Positions 7,974-17,452 of a DNA stretch of 51,785 nucleotides are shown one piece after another (the first letter of the stretch is position 1; every line of letters begins with the position of its first letter). Position numbers and translations under genes: made by a program. The notes under the pieces were generated by a model. That model saw nothing but the letters and a program-made list of their open reading frames with translations, was not told where the DNA came from and did no database searches. Source of the stretch: Polaromonas sp. A23 (GTDB lineage: Bacteria > Pseudomonadota > Gammaproteobacteria > Burkholderiales > Burkholderiaceae_C); contig NZ_MUNO01000028.1 in NCBI RefSeq assembly GCF_002001015.1, positions 1 to 51,785 on the forward strand, written 5' to 3'.

Positions 7974-9566
7974 ATGTTCACCAAGTTGAAAAATCTGCTC
8001 GTATCGGGATCGTCAAAGGCCGTTCCTGAAGTCACCTTCAAAAAGCAGGGCGACAAACACCTGAATCTGGACGAACTGGACGAGGCGGTGGCCTGCTATA
8101 GCCAGGCGGTATCCATCAATCCAGAGTTTGTTGAAGCCTATCTTGGTTTGGGTTTCGCTTTGACCGGACAACTGCATCACGAGCAGGCTGCAGCTGCATT
8201 GGACAAGGCTTTGTCGATTGATCCCGCCATTGCGGACGCACACTACATGCTCGGCACCATTGCAAAGGCGCGCGATGACCAGCCCGGCGCCATCAGGCAT
8301 TTCACCAGGGCACTGGAACTCAAACCGGACTTTGAATTTGCTTACCGTGACTTTTTCGATTTTTTGCTTCATTCCGGACAAACTGGAGAGGCCGAGGCAC
8401 TGATCCGGAAAGGAATTCTTGTCTTCCCGGAATCGGCAGAGTTTCATTTTTTCCTGGGCAACCTGCTGTTCAACCGGCAGGATTTTGAGGGAGCCATTTC
8501 GTGCCACACCAAGGCCGTGGCATTAGAACCGACAGCAGTTTCCTCCCACAAAATCCTGGGTGATGCACATCGCAATCTTGGCCACCATCAAAGGTCGGCA
8601 GAGTGTTACGAAGCTGCAGCTCTTCTCGAACCCGACAACGCTGATGCACATGTCAATCTTGGCGACGCCCTGGACATGCTCGGGAAAAACCAGCAGTCCA
8701 TCGGGTGTTATCGACGCGCAATTGCACTCGAACCCGGTCATGCCGCAGCGCATCGGCTCCTCGGAAATGCCCTGTTGAGCAACGGCAATCAACCGGGAGC
8801 CCTTGCCTGTTACCGGAAGGTTGTCGAATTGCAGCCCGACAGTCCGGTTGTTCATCTGGTGGCGGCACTCTCGGGAGAAAGCCCCGACAGTGCGCCACGA
8901 GGCTATGTCGAACAACTTTTCGATGAGTACGCGCAACATTTTGATTCGCACCTGGTCCGGACACTTCACTACAACGTGCCGGAAAAGCTGGCTGAGATGG
9001 TGCTCAAGTTCTCCGTTCCAGGGGCTGGAAAATGGTCTGTCCTGGATCTGGGTTGCGGGACCGGATTGTCCGGTTCCGCCCTGGCCGCACATGCAGGAGA
9101 GCTGGTGGGCGTTGACCTCTCCAGCAAAATGCTCGCCAAGGCCCGGGCCCGGAACATCTATTCGCGGCTTGAGCACATGGATCTGGTATCCATGATGCAA
9201 AACGAAGCGCCTGCGAGTTATGACGTTCTCATCTCCGCAGATGTTTTCATTTACGTTGGGAGACTGGACGGATTGTTCGATCAGGCACAGAGACTGTTGC
9301 GTCCGGGCGGGCTGTTTGCGTTTTCAATCGAATCCCTTGATGCGCTGAATGACGAGGGTGGTTTGGCATCGGGGGCTGCCCCTGGCTACCAGCTGACGCC
9401 GACCGGCCGTTACGCACATTCCATGGCCTACATGATCCGCATGGCAACGCACCATGGCTTCGGGATATTGAGCAACATGAACATACAGTGCCGCCTGGAG
9501 CAGGGCAAGGATGTACCGGGACGCATGATGTTATGGCGCCGGCTGGACGGCACCGGGCCGCATTGA
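7974..9566 (+). CDS. TPR-repeat methyltransferase (COG4976-like)
   Basis: A 530-residue protein. Residues about 20-300 form eight or so TPR repeats (successive A-x-x-x-Y/L-x-x-x-ALELxP patterns). Residues about 310-525 form a class I SAM-dependent methyltransferase with motif I VLDLGCGTGLSG (356-367) and an acidic motif II (VGVDLS). The linker, containing YVEQLFDEYAQHFD, is characteristic of predicted TPR methyltransferases grouped as COG4976. The substrate is unknown; the TPR part suggests a protein target. GAAAGG precedes the ATG. The gene appears less GC-rich than its neighbours, which may indicate transfer. A terminator follows at 9628. Confidence 0.85.
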   Translation: MFTKLKNLLVSGSSKAVPEVTFKKQGDKHLNLDELDEAVACYSQAVSINPEFVEAYLGLGFALTGQLHHEQAAAALDKALSIDPAIADAHYMLGTIAKARDDQPGAIRHFTRALELKPDFEFAYRDFFDFLLHSGQTGEAEALIRKGILVFPESAEFHFFLGNLLFNRQDFEGAISCHTKAVALEPTAVSSHKILGDAHRNLGHHQRSAECYEAAALLEPDNADAHVNLGDALDMLGKNQQSIGCYRRAIALEPGHAAAHRLLGNALLSNGNQPGALACYRKVVELQPDSPVVHLVAALSGESPDSAPRGYVEQLFDEYAQHFDSHLVRTLHYNVPEKLAEMVLKFSVPGAGKWSVLDLGCGTGLSGSALAAHAGELVGVDLSSKMLAKARARNIYSRLEHMDLVSMMQNEAPASYDVLISADVFIYVGRLDGLFDQAQRLLRPGGLFAFSIESLDALNDEGGLASGAAPGYQLTPTGRYAHSMAYMIRMATHHGFGILSNMNIQCRLEQGKDVPGRMMLWRRLDGTGPH

Positions 9567-9627
9567 GCCGAATGATGCGAGCGGCGGAGTGAAAGTCCGG
9601 TAACGCCCGCCACAACGCTTCGGTCCC

Positions 9628-9655
9628 GTCACCGTGCGACTCTGGTGACTTTTTT
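9628..9655 (+). terminator. Intrinsic terminator after the TPR-methyltransferase gene
   Basis: GTCACC (9628-9633) pairs with GGTGAC (9644-9649) around a 10-base loop and is followed by six T residues. It lies 61 bases after the stop codon. Confidence 0.6.
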
Positions 9656-9718
9656 CACGCCAGAACTGCCCAGGCCTGAATCCGGCCGGCAACTCACCCC
9701 GTACTCCTCTCAGGCGCT

Positions 9719-9752
9719 GCCGCATGGCCGGACTCCCGTCCGGCCATGCGGC
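9719..9752. repeat. Strong 14-bp hairpin upstream of the lipoprotein array
   Basis: Bases 9719-9732 pair perfectly with 9739-9752 around a 6-base loop. No T-run follows, so it is not a classical terminator. It lies 72 bases before the first DUF3455-like start codon and would sit in that gene's leader if transcription starts upstream. Confidence 0.6.
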
Positions 9753-9824
9753 ACGCCGACACGAGCGCATTCACAACAAGCAACTGGCGCCTGCCAGCTC
9801 ACTCACTTAACTGGAGTTACCTTC

Positions 9825-10370
9825 ATGATGATTCGTACCGCTATCGCTACTGCCGCCGTCTCGCTCATCGCCGCCTGCGGCAGCATGGCGCCGATGATGA
9901 CCAGCTACTCGCAGGCAAACCTGCCCGCCACCGTGCAAGTGCCGGCCGGCAACAAGGTCGCCATGGAAACCGTGGGCATGGGCGACATCACCTACCAGTG
10001 CAACGCAAAGAAAGACATGGCCGGCCAGTTTGAATGGGTGTTTGTCGGCCCCGACGCCAAGCTCATGGACCGCGGCGGCAAACAGGTGGGCAAGTACTAC
10101 GGCCCGCCCGCAACCTGGGAAGCCATGGACGGCTCCAAACTGACGGCCGTGCAGCTCGCCGTAGCGCCCAACATGCCCGGCAGCATTCCGCTGCAGCTGG
10201 TCAAAGGCAACCCCGCCATGGGCTCGGGTGCCATGCAAGGCGTCACCTACATCCAGCGCGTCAACACACAGGGCGGCGTTGCGCCCGCCGCTCCTTGCAC
10301 CGTCGCAAACCTGTCAGCCAAACAAGTCGTGAAATACCAGGCCGACTACATCTTCTACAAGGCCATGTAA
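9825..10370 (+). CDS. DUF3455-like lipoprotein 1
   Basis: A 181-residue exported protein with a lipoprotein-type signal (LIAAC, Cys18). The mature part matches the DUF3455 pattern: PAGNKVAMETVG, then YQC, WVFVGPDAKLMD..G, the GPPATWEAMDGS block, YIQRVNTQGG, a conserved C-terminal Cys (PC), and QADYIFYK at the end. Two cysteines in the mature part could form a disulfide. Function is unknown. GGAG lies 8 bases before the ATG. It is the first of three related genes (10652 and 11949 are the others). A 17-bp tandem duplication overlaps its stop codon. Confidence 0.8.
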   Translation: MMIRTAIATAAVSLIAACGSMAPMMTSYSQANLPATVQVPAGNKVAMETVGMGDITYQCNAKKDMAGQFEWVFVGPDAKLMDRGGKQVGKYYGPPATWEAMDGSKLTAVQLAVAPNMPGSIPLQLVKGNPAMGSGAMQGVTYIQRVNTQGGVAPAAPCTVANLSAKQVVKYQADYIFYKAM

Positions 10371-10398
10371 GCAAGAAGGCCATGTAAGCAAGAAGGCC
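10359..10398 (+). repeat. 17-bp tandem duplication over the stop codon
   Basis: The unit AAGGCCATGTAAGCAAG occurs at 10359-10375 and 10376-10392, followed by a partial third copy (AAGGCC). The first unit contains the end and stop of the DUF3455-like gene. It looks like a recent slippage event with no effect on the protein. Confidence 0.85.
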
Positions 10399-10524
10399 CA
10401 CAGGCTCCTCGCTTGCTCCCCGCGGGGAGTTCACCTCATGGTGAGCAACCGGCCTCCGCCCCCTCGGGAGCCGGTTTTTACAGCCCGCTGACTGCGGCAA
10501 GCGCCGTTGCCTGTGGGCTTTTTT
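10393..10524 (+). ncRNA. Branched RNA structure closed by a long-range stem and T-run
   Basis: Bases 10393-10405 pair with 10509-10521 (13 pairs including one G-U), and a T-run covers 10519-10524. Inside are at least three hairpins: CTCCCC/GGGGAG near 10416-10429, TCACC/GGTGA near 10431-10444, and the terminator-like stem at 10447-10476. It could be an independently transcribed or processed RNA, or simply the 3' end of the upstream message plus the leader of the next gene. From memory, similar sequence recurs upstream of other genes in related bacteria. Confidence 0.35.
10447..10480 (+). terminator. Intrinsic terminator within the branched structure
   Basis: AACCGGC plus TCC (10447-10457, one bulged C) pairs with GGAGCCGGTT (10467-10476) and ends in TTTTTA. 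It would stop transcripts of the first DUF3455-like gene. Confidence 0.6.
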
Positions 10525-10651
10525 GCGCCCGTAAAACCGAAGTGTTTTGCGAAAGCGTTTTTCACTCGCAACGCCCATGCGCGGCGTCCTACATACGGTT
10601 ACATCCGACGCGGTTCAACTCGAACTTACAACCTCAAACGGGAAACTCCGC

Positions 10652-11239
10652 ATGAAAAGCACCCACACCACCTCACTGCACATCGCCGGCAAAAGCCTGC
10701 TCTGCACCAGCCTGATGACCATCGGCACAGCCCTCATCATGGGCGCCTGTTCCAGCAACAAGCTGCCGCTGCCCAAAGAGTATTCACAAGACACCCTGCC
10801 CCAGTCCGTGATGGTTCCCTCCGGTCACAAGGTTGCGCTGGAAACGCGCGCTGCAGGCGTGCTTGACTACGAATGCCGCGCCACCCCTGCCGGCCCCTAC
10901 GCCTGGGTGCTGATGAGCCCCAGGGCCAACCTGCTGGACCTCAGCGGCAAAGACGTGATTGCCTACTCCGGCCCACCGGCCACCTGGACCCACATTGACG
11001 GCTCCCGCATCGTCGGCAACCAGGTCAGCGTCGCTTCCAACGGCGAGTACAACCTGCCACTGCAACTGTCGCGTGCAGAACCTTCCCCAAGCGCAGGCGC
11101 ACTGCAGGGCGTCAGCTTTATTCAGCGCATCAAGACCAAAGGCGGCGTTGAAAAAACCAAGCCCTGCACCACGATGAACGCTGCTGAAAAAGTGACACTG
11201 CCCTACCAGGCCGACTACATCTTCTGGCGCCCGGTTTAA
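10652..11239 (+). CDS. DUF3455-like lipoprotein 2
   Basis: A 195-residue lipoprotein. The signal peptide ends in LIMGAC (Cys33). The mature domain has VPSGHKVALETRAAG, YECRA, YAWVLMSPRANLLD, SGPPATWTHIDGS, FIQRIKTKGG, and a terminal YQADYIFWRP, the same block order as the neighbour at 9825. The ATG at 10652 follows CGGGA, a modest ribosome site. The long 282-base spacer before it carries terminators, suggesting its own promoter. Function is unknown. The paralogues diverge substantially, so the duplications are old. Confidence 0.78.
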   Translation: MKSTHTTSLHIAGKSLLCTSLMTIGTALIMGACSSNKLPLPKEYSQDTLPQSVMVPSGHKVALETRAAGVLDYECRATPAGPYAWVLMSPRANLLDLSGKDVIAYSGPPATWTHIDGSRIVGNQVSVASNGEYNLPLQLSRAEPSPSAGALQGVSFIQRIKTKGGVEKTKPCTTMNAAEKVTLPYQADYIFWRPV

Positions 11240-11378
11240 ACCCCTGATCCATCCCATGAACCGCCTTTTATCCATGCCGGGCTTCGCACCGGCCCCGGCA
11301 ATAGACGGTTTCCTACAAAAAACCGCCCGGTCCTGCTGTCTACTGAAGTGCCAGCCCTGCTGGAAGGAGTGATCCGCC

Positions 11379-11807
11379 ATGAAAAGTACGCACCACACGT
11401 TTCGCGTCATCAGCGTTGGCATTGGTTTGGCCCTTCTGGTGGTCAGCGGCACCGCGGCCATGATCGCCACCTTCTCCGGCCCGATCTCCGCACCTTCTGC
11501 CTATGTGCCTCATGCCGCTGCGCCTGCGCCCGCTTCTGGCGTCTTCCATCACGGAGACGACAGCCTGCTTTACGAACGCGTGGCCCGCAGCGACGGCAGC
11601 ACCCAGTGGGTGCTGATTAACGAGCCCGCAGTCAGCGTGGCCAGCCTCATGCTTTCCGGTGAGCGCCTGCAGCCCATCAACTATGTGCTGCAGGGCAAAC
11701 CCTCAGGCCTGAACAAGGTGTTGAAGAACTGCAACATTGGCGCCGATAACGGCACGAAGCCAAAAGCAGTCGATGCGTACGATCTTTCGTGCGTGACGCT
11801 CGGGTAA
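11379..11807 (+). CDS. Small membrane or exported protein of unknown family
   Basis: A 142-residue protein with an N-terminal hydrophobic segment (about 9-32) that may be an uncleaved anchor. A periplasmic part follows with no motif I recognise, containing two cysteines (KNCN and LSCVTLG). GGAAGGAG lies upstream of the ATG. The first codons (MKSTHH) echo those of the preceding gene (MKSTHT), though the rest of the protein is not DUF3455. It is sandwiched between two DUF3455-like genes in the same orientation, suggesting a shared envelope role; that is inference. Confidence 0.65.
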   Translation: MKSTHHTFRVISVGIGLALLVVSGTAAMIATFSGPISAPSAYVPHAAAPAPASGVFHHGDDSLLYERVARSDGSTQWVLINEPAVSVASLMLSGERLQPINYVLQGKPSGLNKVLKNCNIGADNGTKPKAVDAYDLSCVTLG

Positions 11808-11948
11808 GCAATCTATAGTTTTACGGCGCTGCCCTGAAACCGCTTGTGGCAGGGGCTGAGCGTCTGCTGCGCGACAGTAAAAAAGCGCCAAAAATGGCCC
11901 CGGCAAGTTACGATGCCCCGGCACCCTTCCTCATCACAGGAATTTGCC

Positions 11949-12539
11949 GTGAAAACAAAAGCTGCCCGTCTTCCTTTTTCCTCCGGCCGCCTGTTGCCCT
12001 GCCTGCTGCTTGCCGCAGGTAGCGTCGCGCTGTTGGGCGCCTGCGGCTACCGGCCGCTCAAACCCTACAACACACAAAACGACCTGCCCGAAGCCGTGCG
12101 CGTGCCCGCAGGCTACCAGGTGGCAATTGAAGCCACCAGCAACGGGCAGCTGATGTACGAATGCCAGGCGGTCAAACGCGCACCTTACGAATACGAATGG
12201 CTGTTGCGCAGCCCCGGTGTGACCCTTACCGACACCTACGGCAACCGCATTACCCACAAACCCGGCGTACGCGCAACCTGGGCGCACCAGGACGGCTCCA
12301 GCGTCATGTCCCGCGAATTCATTGAAGTGCCGAACGGCGAGCCCAACCTGACCCTGCAGCGCTACAAGGCCGAGCCTTCAGAAACGCCCGGCATGCTGCA
12401 CAACATCAGCTACGTGCAGCGCCTGCGCACCGTTGGCGGCTGGGTAGCCGCCATCCCCTGCAGCGCGCCGCAATTGGGCATGCGCAGAACGGTGCCTTAT
12501 GAAGCCGACTATATTTTCTGGCGCGCCAAGAGCTCCTGA
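11949..12539 (+). CDS. DUF3455-like lipoprotein 3
   Basis: A 196-residue lipoprotein with lipobox LLGAC (Cys32). The mature domain repeats the family blocks: VPAGYQVAIEATSNG, YECQA, YEWLLRSPGVTLTD, TWAHQDGSS, YVQRLRTVGG, PC, and YEADYIFWR. The start is a GTG at 11949, chosen because AGGA ends seven bases upstream and the signal peptide begins there; an in-frame ATG lies further upstream. The gene ends before a strong bidirectional terminator at 12602. Function is unknown. Confidence 0.78.
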   Translation: MKTKAARLPFSSGRLLPCLLLAAGSVALLGACGYRPLKPYNTQNDLPEAVRVPAGYQVAIEATSNGQLMYECQAVKRAPYEYEWLLRSPGVTLTDTYGNRITHKPGVRATWAHQDGSSVMSREFIEVPNGEPNLTLQRYKAEPSETPGMLHNISYVQRLRTVGGWVAAIPCSAPQLGMRRTVPYEADYIFWRAKSS

Positions 12540-12601
12540 AGCGCTCTCTGAGGTGCCGCGACCTGAGCCAACAACAAGTGCCCCAATAGCCCCGCTCAAA
12601 C

Positions 12602-12637
12602 AAAAAGCCCGCAGGCTTGAAGCCTGCGGGCTTTTTT
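12602..12637. terminator. Bidirectional intrinsic terminator
   Basis: AAAAAGCCCGCAGGCTT (12602-12618) pairs perfectly with 12620-12636 and ends in a T-run on both strands. It separates the plus-strand lipoprotein gene from the convergent minus-strand gene at 12691. Confidence 0.9.
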
Positions 12638-12690
12638 GCTGGTGCAGGCCGCATGGCAGCGGGCCTTTACACAATGACTCTTAACGGTAC

Positions 12691-13107
12691 TTAACGGTCA
12701 TAACCGCGATGGTCCCCATGGCCGCGGTGGTGGCCATGTCCGTGGCCCCGGTGCCCGCGGTAATACCCCGACGACGGCACCACATACACGGGGGGACGTT
12801 CGTAATACACCGGGCGAGGCTGGTAATACACCGGCCGTGGTTGGTAGTAAACCGGTGCAGGCGGGTAATAAACAGGCTGGGGCTGCACATACACCGGCTG
12901 GTGATAGACAGGCTGTGAATACACCGGGTAGGCATTGGTCACACCGATCTGCGCGCCGGGCAACACCACGCCGACAGAAAACTGCACATCGCTGCGCGCG
13001 TGGGCGCCACCTGCAAACCCGAGGGCCCCCAGGGCCAAGGCTGCAGCTGCACCCGCCATCAGAAGGGTTCGCCGGGGTGTTGCGGCTTGAAGTGTTGACT
13101 GAAGCAT
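12691..13107 (-). CDS. Secreted PVYY-repeat protein with His/Gly-rich tail
   Basis: A 138-residue exported protein. The signal peptide covers about residues 1-37 (cleavage near AHA-R). A central region (about 60-112) consists of repeated VYxQP and PVYYxxRP units rich in Pro and Tyr, and the C-terminus is rich in His, Gly and Arg (GHRGHGHGHHRGHG). The composition suggests a disordered or envelope-associated protein, possibly metal-binding through the His-rich tail. No enzymatic motif is seen. An AAGGAG site precedes the ATG. The gene converges with the lipoprotein array and shares its terminator. Confidence 0.75.
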   Translation of the reverse strand: MLQSTLQAATPRRTLLMAGAAAALALGALGFAGGAHARSDVQFSVGVVLPGAQIGVTNAYPVYSQPVYHQPVYVQPQPVYYPPAPVYYQPRPVYYQPRPVYYERPPVYVVPSSGYYRGHRGHGHGHHRGHGDHRGYDR

Positions 13108-13255
13108 TGCTTTCTCCTTGAGTAGGGCAGAAAGTGCCCATGTAGGAATTAAACGCTCCAGCCCGTTAATGGCCTACCCACTGCACGGTTAAGAGCGTAC
13201 CCAAAAGTAACGCCCAAACCGGCTTTACATACGCCCACCCCCTAGAATCAGGCGC

Positions 13256-15037
<1,782 letters not shown>

Positions 15038-15241
15038 GAGTCACCCACTTGGCCAGACCAAAGCAGGCAATCGCGGTGATTGCAGGGCCCAATGCCTGCT
15101 GAAAAATCAGCGACCGTGCATTTTTTACGGCACCAGCTGCATGCGTACTTGTTCTCTGCTCTCGCGAAACTCTTAGTCGACGGAGAGATCTAGATGCTGA
15201 TGCCCATCGTGCAGCATATGTTTTGCACATGAAAGGGTGGT

Positions 15242-15757
15242 ATGCAACTAATTGATAGAGCCGAAATCTCCAAACTTAGCCATTCGGCACGACAGGGATA
15301 TGCGGCATTGCTGATACTGATGGCCTGCTGTGCTCTGTATGTTGCTTATCTGTTCGGAGAAATGACTTTCCGCGAATATCAATTAAACACGCGCTATAGC
15401 CGTGAGGGGATTAAGGCCGAAGGCCTAGTCACTGGTTTCAGATTCTTCCAGGCCACTGGTAAGAATCCGGAAAGGCACACCGGATATCACCCCAATGTGA
15501 CATTCACTACGCCAAACGGCCCCGTCATTCTTAAGGCCAGCATTGGAGAGCCGCTGACCAGCGCGGCGCAACAGCAGTTCTGGCTAGGGCGAGAGGTCCA
15601 CGTGCTCTACCTGCCCGATCAGCCAGACCGAGCTCGCGTATTGGAATGGCCGACCGAATTTTCGCAAAGCCTAATGCTAATGACCGCGTTTATGTTTTCC
15701 ATCTCGATGCTGGTGCTCTATTTTGCTCGCGTTATGTGGCCAAGCACAGCCAAATAA
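15242..15757 (+). CDS. DUF3592-like membrane protein
   Basis: A 171-residue protein with transmembrane segments at about 21-41 and 146-166. Between them lies a periplasmic or cytoplasmic beta-rich domain containing YHPNVTFTTPNG and VHVLYLPDQPDRARV, typical of DUF3592. Function is unknown. AAAGG precedes the ATG. Codon use is visibly less GC-rich than in glnS upstream, so the gene may have been acquired. It ends 40 bases before the methyltransferase-like gene. Confidence 0.7.
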   Translation: MQLIDRAEISKLSHSARQGYAALLILMACCALYVAYLFGEMTFREYQLNTRYSREGIKAEGLVTGFRFFQATGKNPERHTGYHPNVTFTTPNGPVILKASIGEPLTSAAQQQFWLGREVHVLYLPDQPDRARVLEWPTEFSQSLMLMTAFMFSISMLVLYFARVMWPSTAK

Positions 15758-15797
15758 AACACTCTCTACGGGTTTCAAATCTGACCTTTACGTACAC

Positions 15798-16640
15798 ATG
15801 CTAATCCGCCATTGCACGGGAAGAGTCTTCCCACTACTGGCTGCGATTTTCTCGTCGCAGCTGACTCACGCCCAACCCACCGAAGAAGTCCCCTTCATCA
15901 CCTCCCCCGACAACGTCACGCTCGAGATGCTGAGCGTCGCAGACGTCAAGCGCGGCGACCACGTGATTGATCTGGGCTCCGGCGACGGGCGCATCGTGAT
16001 TCTTGCGGCGAAGAAATTTGAAGCCACCGGCCTGGGTGTGGAGATTGACCCCGCGCTGGTGGTGCGTAGCAAAGCCAATGCACGTACTGCCGGCGTGGCA
16101 GACAAGGTGGAGTTTCGGGTTGAGGATTTGTTCAAGACCGACCTCTCGCAGGCCACGGTGATCACCATGTATTTGCTGCAAGAAGTCAACCTGCAGTTGC
16201 GCCCTTCCCTGCTTGCACTCAAGCCGGGCACGCGCATCGTCTCGCACGACTGGAACATGGGTGACTGGGCGCCTGACCGCACAACCGTTGTGCCGGTGCC
16301 CAACAAGGCGGTGGGGCGCGAGAAGTCGAGCAAGGTGCACCTGTGGACGGTGCCTGCGCGGGTGGAAGGCTTGTGGTGTGCGAGCGGCCTGCTGCGCGGT
16401 GCCAGCATCAAGCTGACGCAGAAGTACCAAACCTTTGAAGGCACGCTGGCGTGGCGCGAGCGTACGCGTGAACTGGCAGGCACCATCAACGGCACCGAGC
16501 TGCGTACACCCGCAGGCAGGCACGGTGAGCTGGTCTTGCAGGCGGAGGGCGATGCGCTCCGCATCAAAGAGGCCCATGGCAATATGGCGCTGGCACAGGG
16601 CCAGACCTTCAGGCGCGCGGCGGGCGCGTCTTGCAGCTAG
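15798..16640 (+). CDS. Exported protein with class I methyltransferase fold
   Basis: A 280-residue protein. Residues 1-25 look like a cleavable signal peptide (hydrophobic core, ending THA-QP). The following domain has methyltransferase motif I VIDLGSGDGR (56-65), motif II GVEIDP, and the block SPDNVTLEMLSVADV. This resembles small lysine methyltransferases of the FAM173/ATPSCKMT type. Residues about 200-280 add a C-terminal domain of unknown role. An exported SAM enzyme is puzzling because SAM is cytoplasmic, so either the N-terminus is a membrane anchor facing the cytoplasm or the protein has another role. The ATG at 15798 has no strong ribosome site. Confidence 0.7.
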   Translation: MLIRHCTGRVFPLLAAIFSSQLTHAQPTEEVPFITSPDNVTLEMLSVADVKRGDHVIDLGSGDGRIVILAAKKFEATGLGVEIDPALVVRSKANARTAGVADKVEFRVEDLFKTDLSQATVITMYLLQEVNLQLRPSLLALKPGTRIVSHDWNMGDWAPDRTTVVPVPNKAVGREKSSKVHLWTVPARVEGLWCASGLLRGASIKLTQKYQTFEGTLAWRERTRELAGTINGTELRTPAGRHGELVLQAEGDALRIKEAHGNMALAQGQTFRRAAGASCS

Positions 16641-16651
16641 AGGACGCCGCG

Positions 16652-17074
16652 ATGGAGCAATTCACCCACCTGAAGCTGAGGGGTTGGCTTGGCATCGTGC
16701 TTATCATCGTCGCAACGGGCGTGGCCGGCATCATGTTTTTTCTTTTGGGCTTGAATGGCCTGCAAAGCGGGGAAATTGTCATCCAGTTCAAAGGGCATGC
16801 TGCGGCCACTGCCACAGCTGACGGCCCCAACGCTTCTGCCTTCCACACCGAGGTGTGGGGCTTCATGCTGATAGGCGCGTTTTTCATGTGCTGCAGCCTG
16901 GCTGTCATCCTGCGTCTGCTCTTTGTCTCGCGTGCTCGCCGGGACGAGACGATCCGCATGATTGGCGCCATGCGTGCGAGCGGCGGTAGTGATGCGGTGC
17001 CGGGCTGGGCTGTCGCGGTCGTACTGATCGGCCTGGTGTCGACCTTCGTTTTTATAGCCTTCAGGTTCAGCTAG
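16652..17074 (+). CDS. Small three-helix membrane protein, unknown family
   Basis: A 140-residue protein with hydrophobic segments at about 12-35, 70-90 and 117-137, and a basic loop (SRARRDE) after the second. I recognise no family. The ATG at 16652 is preceded by AGAGGA and starts 11 bases after the methyltransferase-like gene, so the two are probably co-transcribed. Confidence 0.6.
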   Translation: MEQFTHLKLRGWLGIVLIIVATGVAGIMFFLLGLNGLQSGEIVIQFKGHAAATATADGPNASAFHTEVWGFMLIGAFFMCCSLAVILRLLFVSRARRDETIRMIGAMRASGGSDAVPGWAVAVVLIGLVSTFVFIAFRFS

Positions 17075-17222
17075 CTCGGCCTTACCGCCCCCGTGCCGGC
17101 GTTGCACACGGCGGCAACGCCCGCCGCCCAGAATCGTCTTTTGCCGACACACAACTCCTCTTGCTGCGCGTAGGATGTTTTTCAGCCCCCATACGGCCGT
17201 TCAAACCTCCAAGGAGACCTCC

Positions 17223-17444
17223 ATGCCCCAATTCGCCACAGTGACCCACGACGTAACCTTCACCCCCGGTGACGGCGCGCCCATTCCCATTCCACCGGGC
17301 CGCATCGAAGTTGGGCTGGAGCCTGACAGTGCCACCCTGAGCTGGGACGCCGGTGACGGCGTGGCGGCTGTGGCGGCCATTCCGATCAGCCAGTTCAACG
17401 ACTACCTGCGCGACGGCAAGATCACCTGGGAAGTCAAGGAATAA
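17223..17444 (+). CDS. Small conserved-looking acidic protein, unknown function
   Basis: A 73-residue soluble acidic protein with a beta-rich pattern (TVTHDVTFTPGDG, IEVGLEPDSATLSWD) and no membrane segment or cysteine. AAGGAG sits seven bases before the ATG, which supports translation. It ends 8 bases before the M23 peptidase gene, suggesting co-expression. Its function cannot be inferred. Confidence 0.65.
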   Translation: MPQFATVTHDVTFTPGDGAPIPIPPGRIEVGLEPDSATLSWDAGDGVAAVAAIPISQFNDYLRDGKITWEVKE

Positions 17445-17452
17445 TCAGGCGC

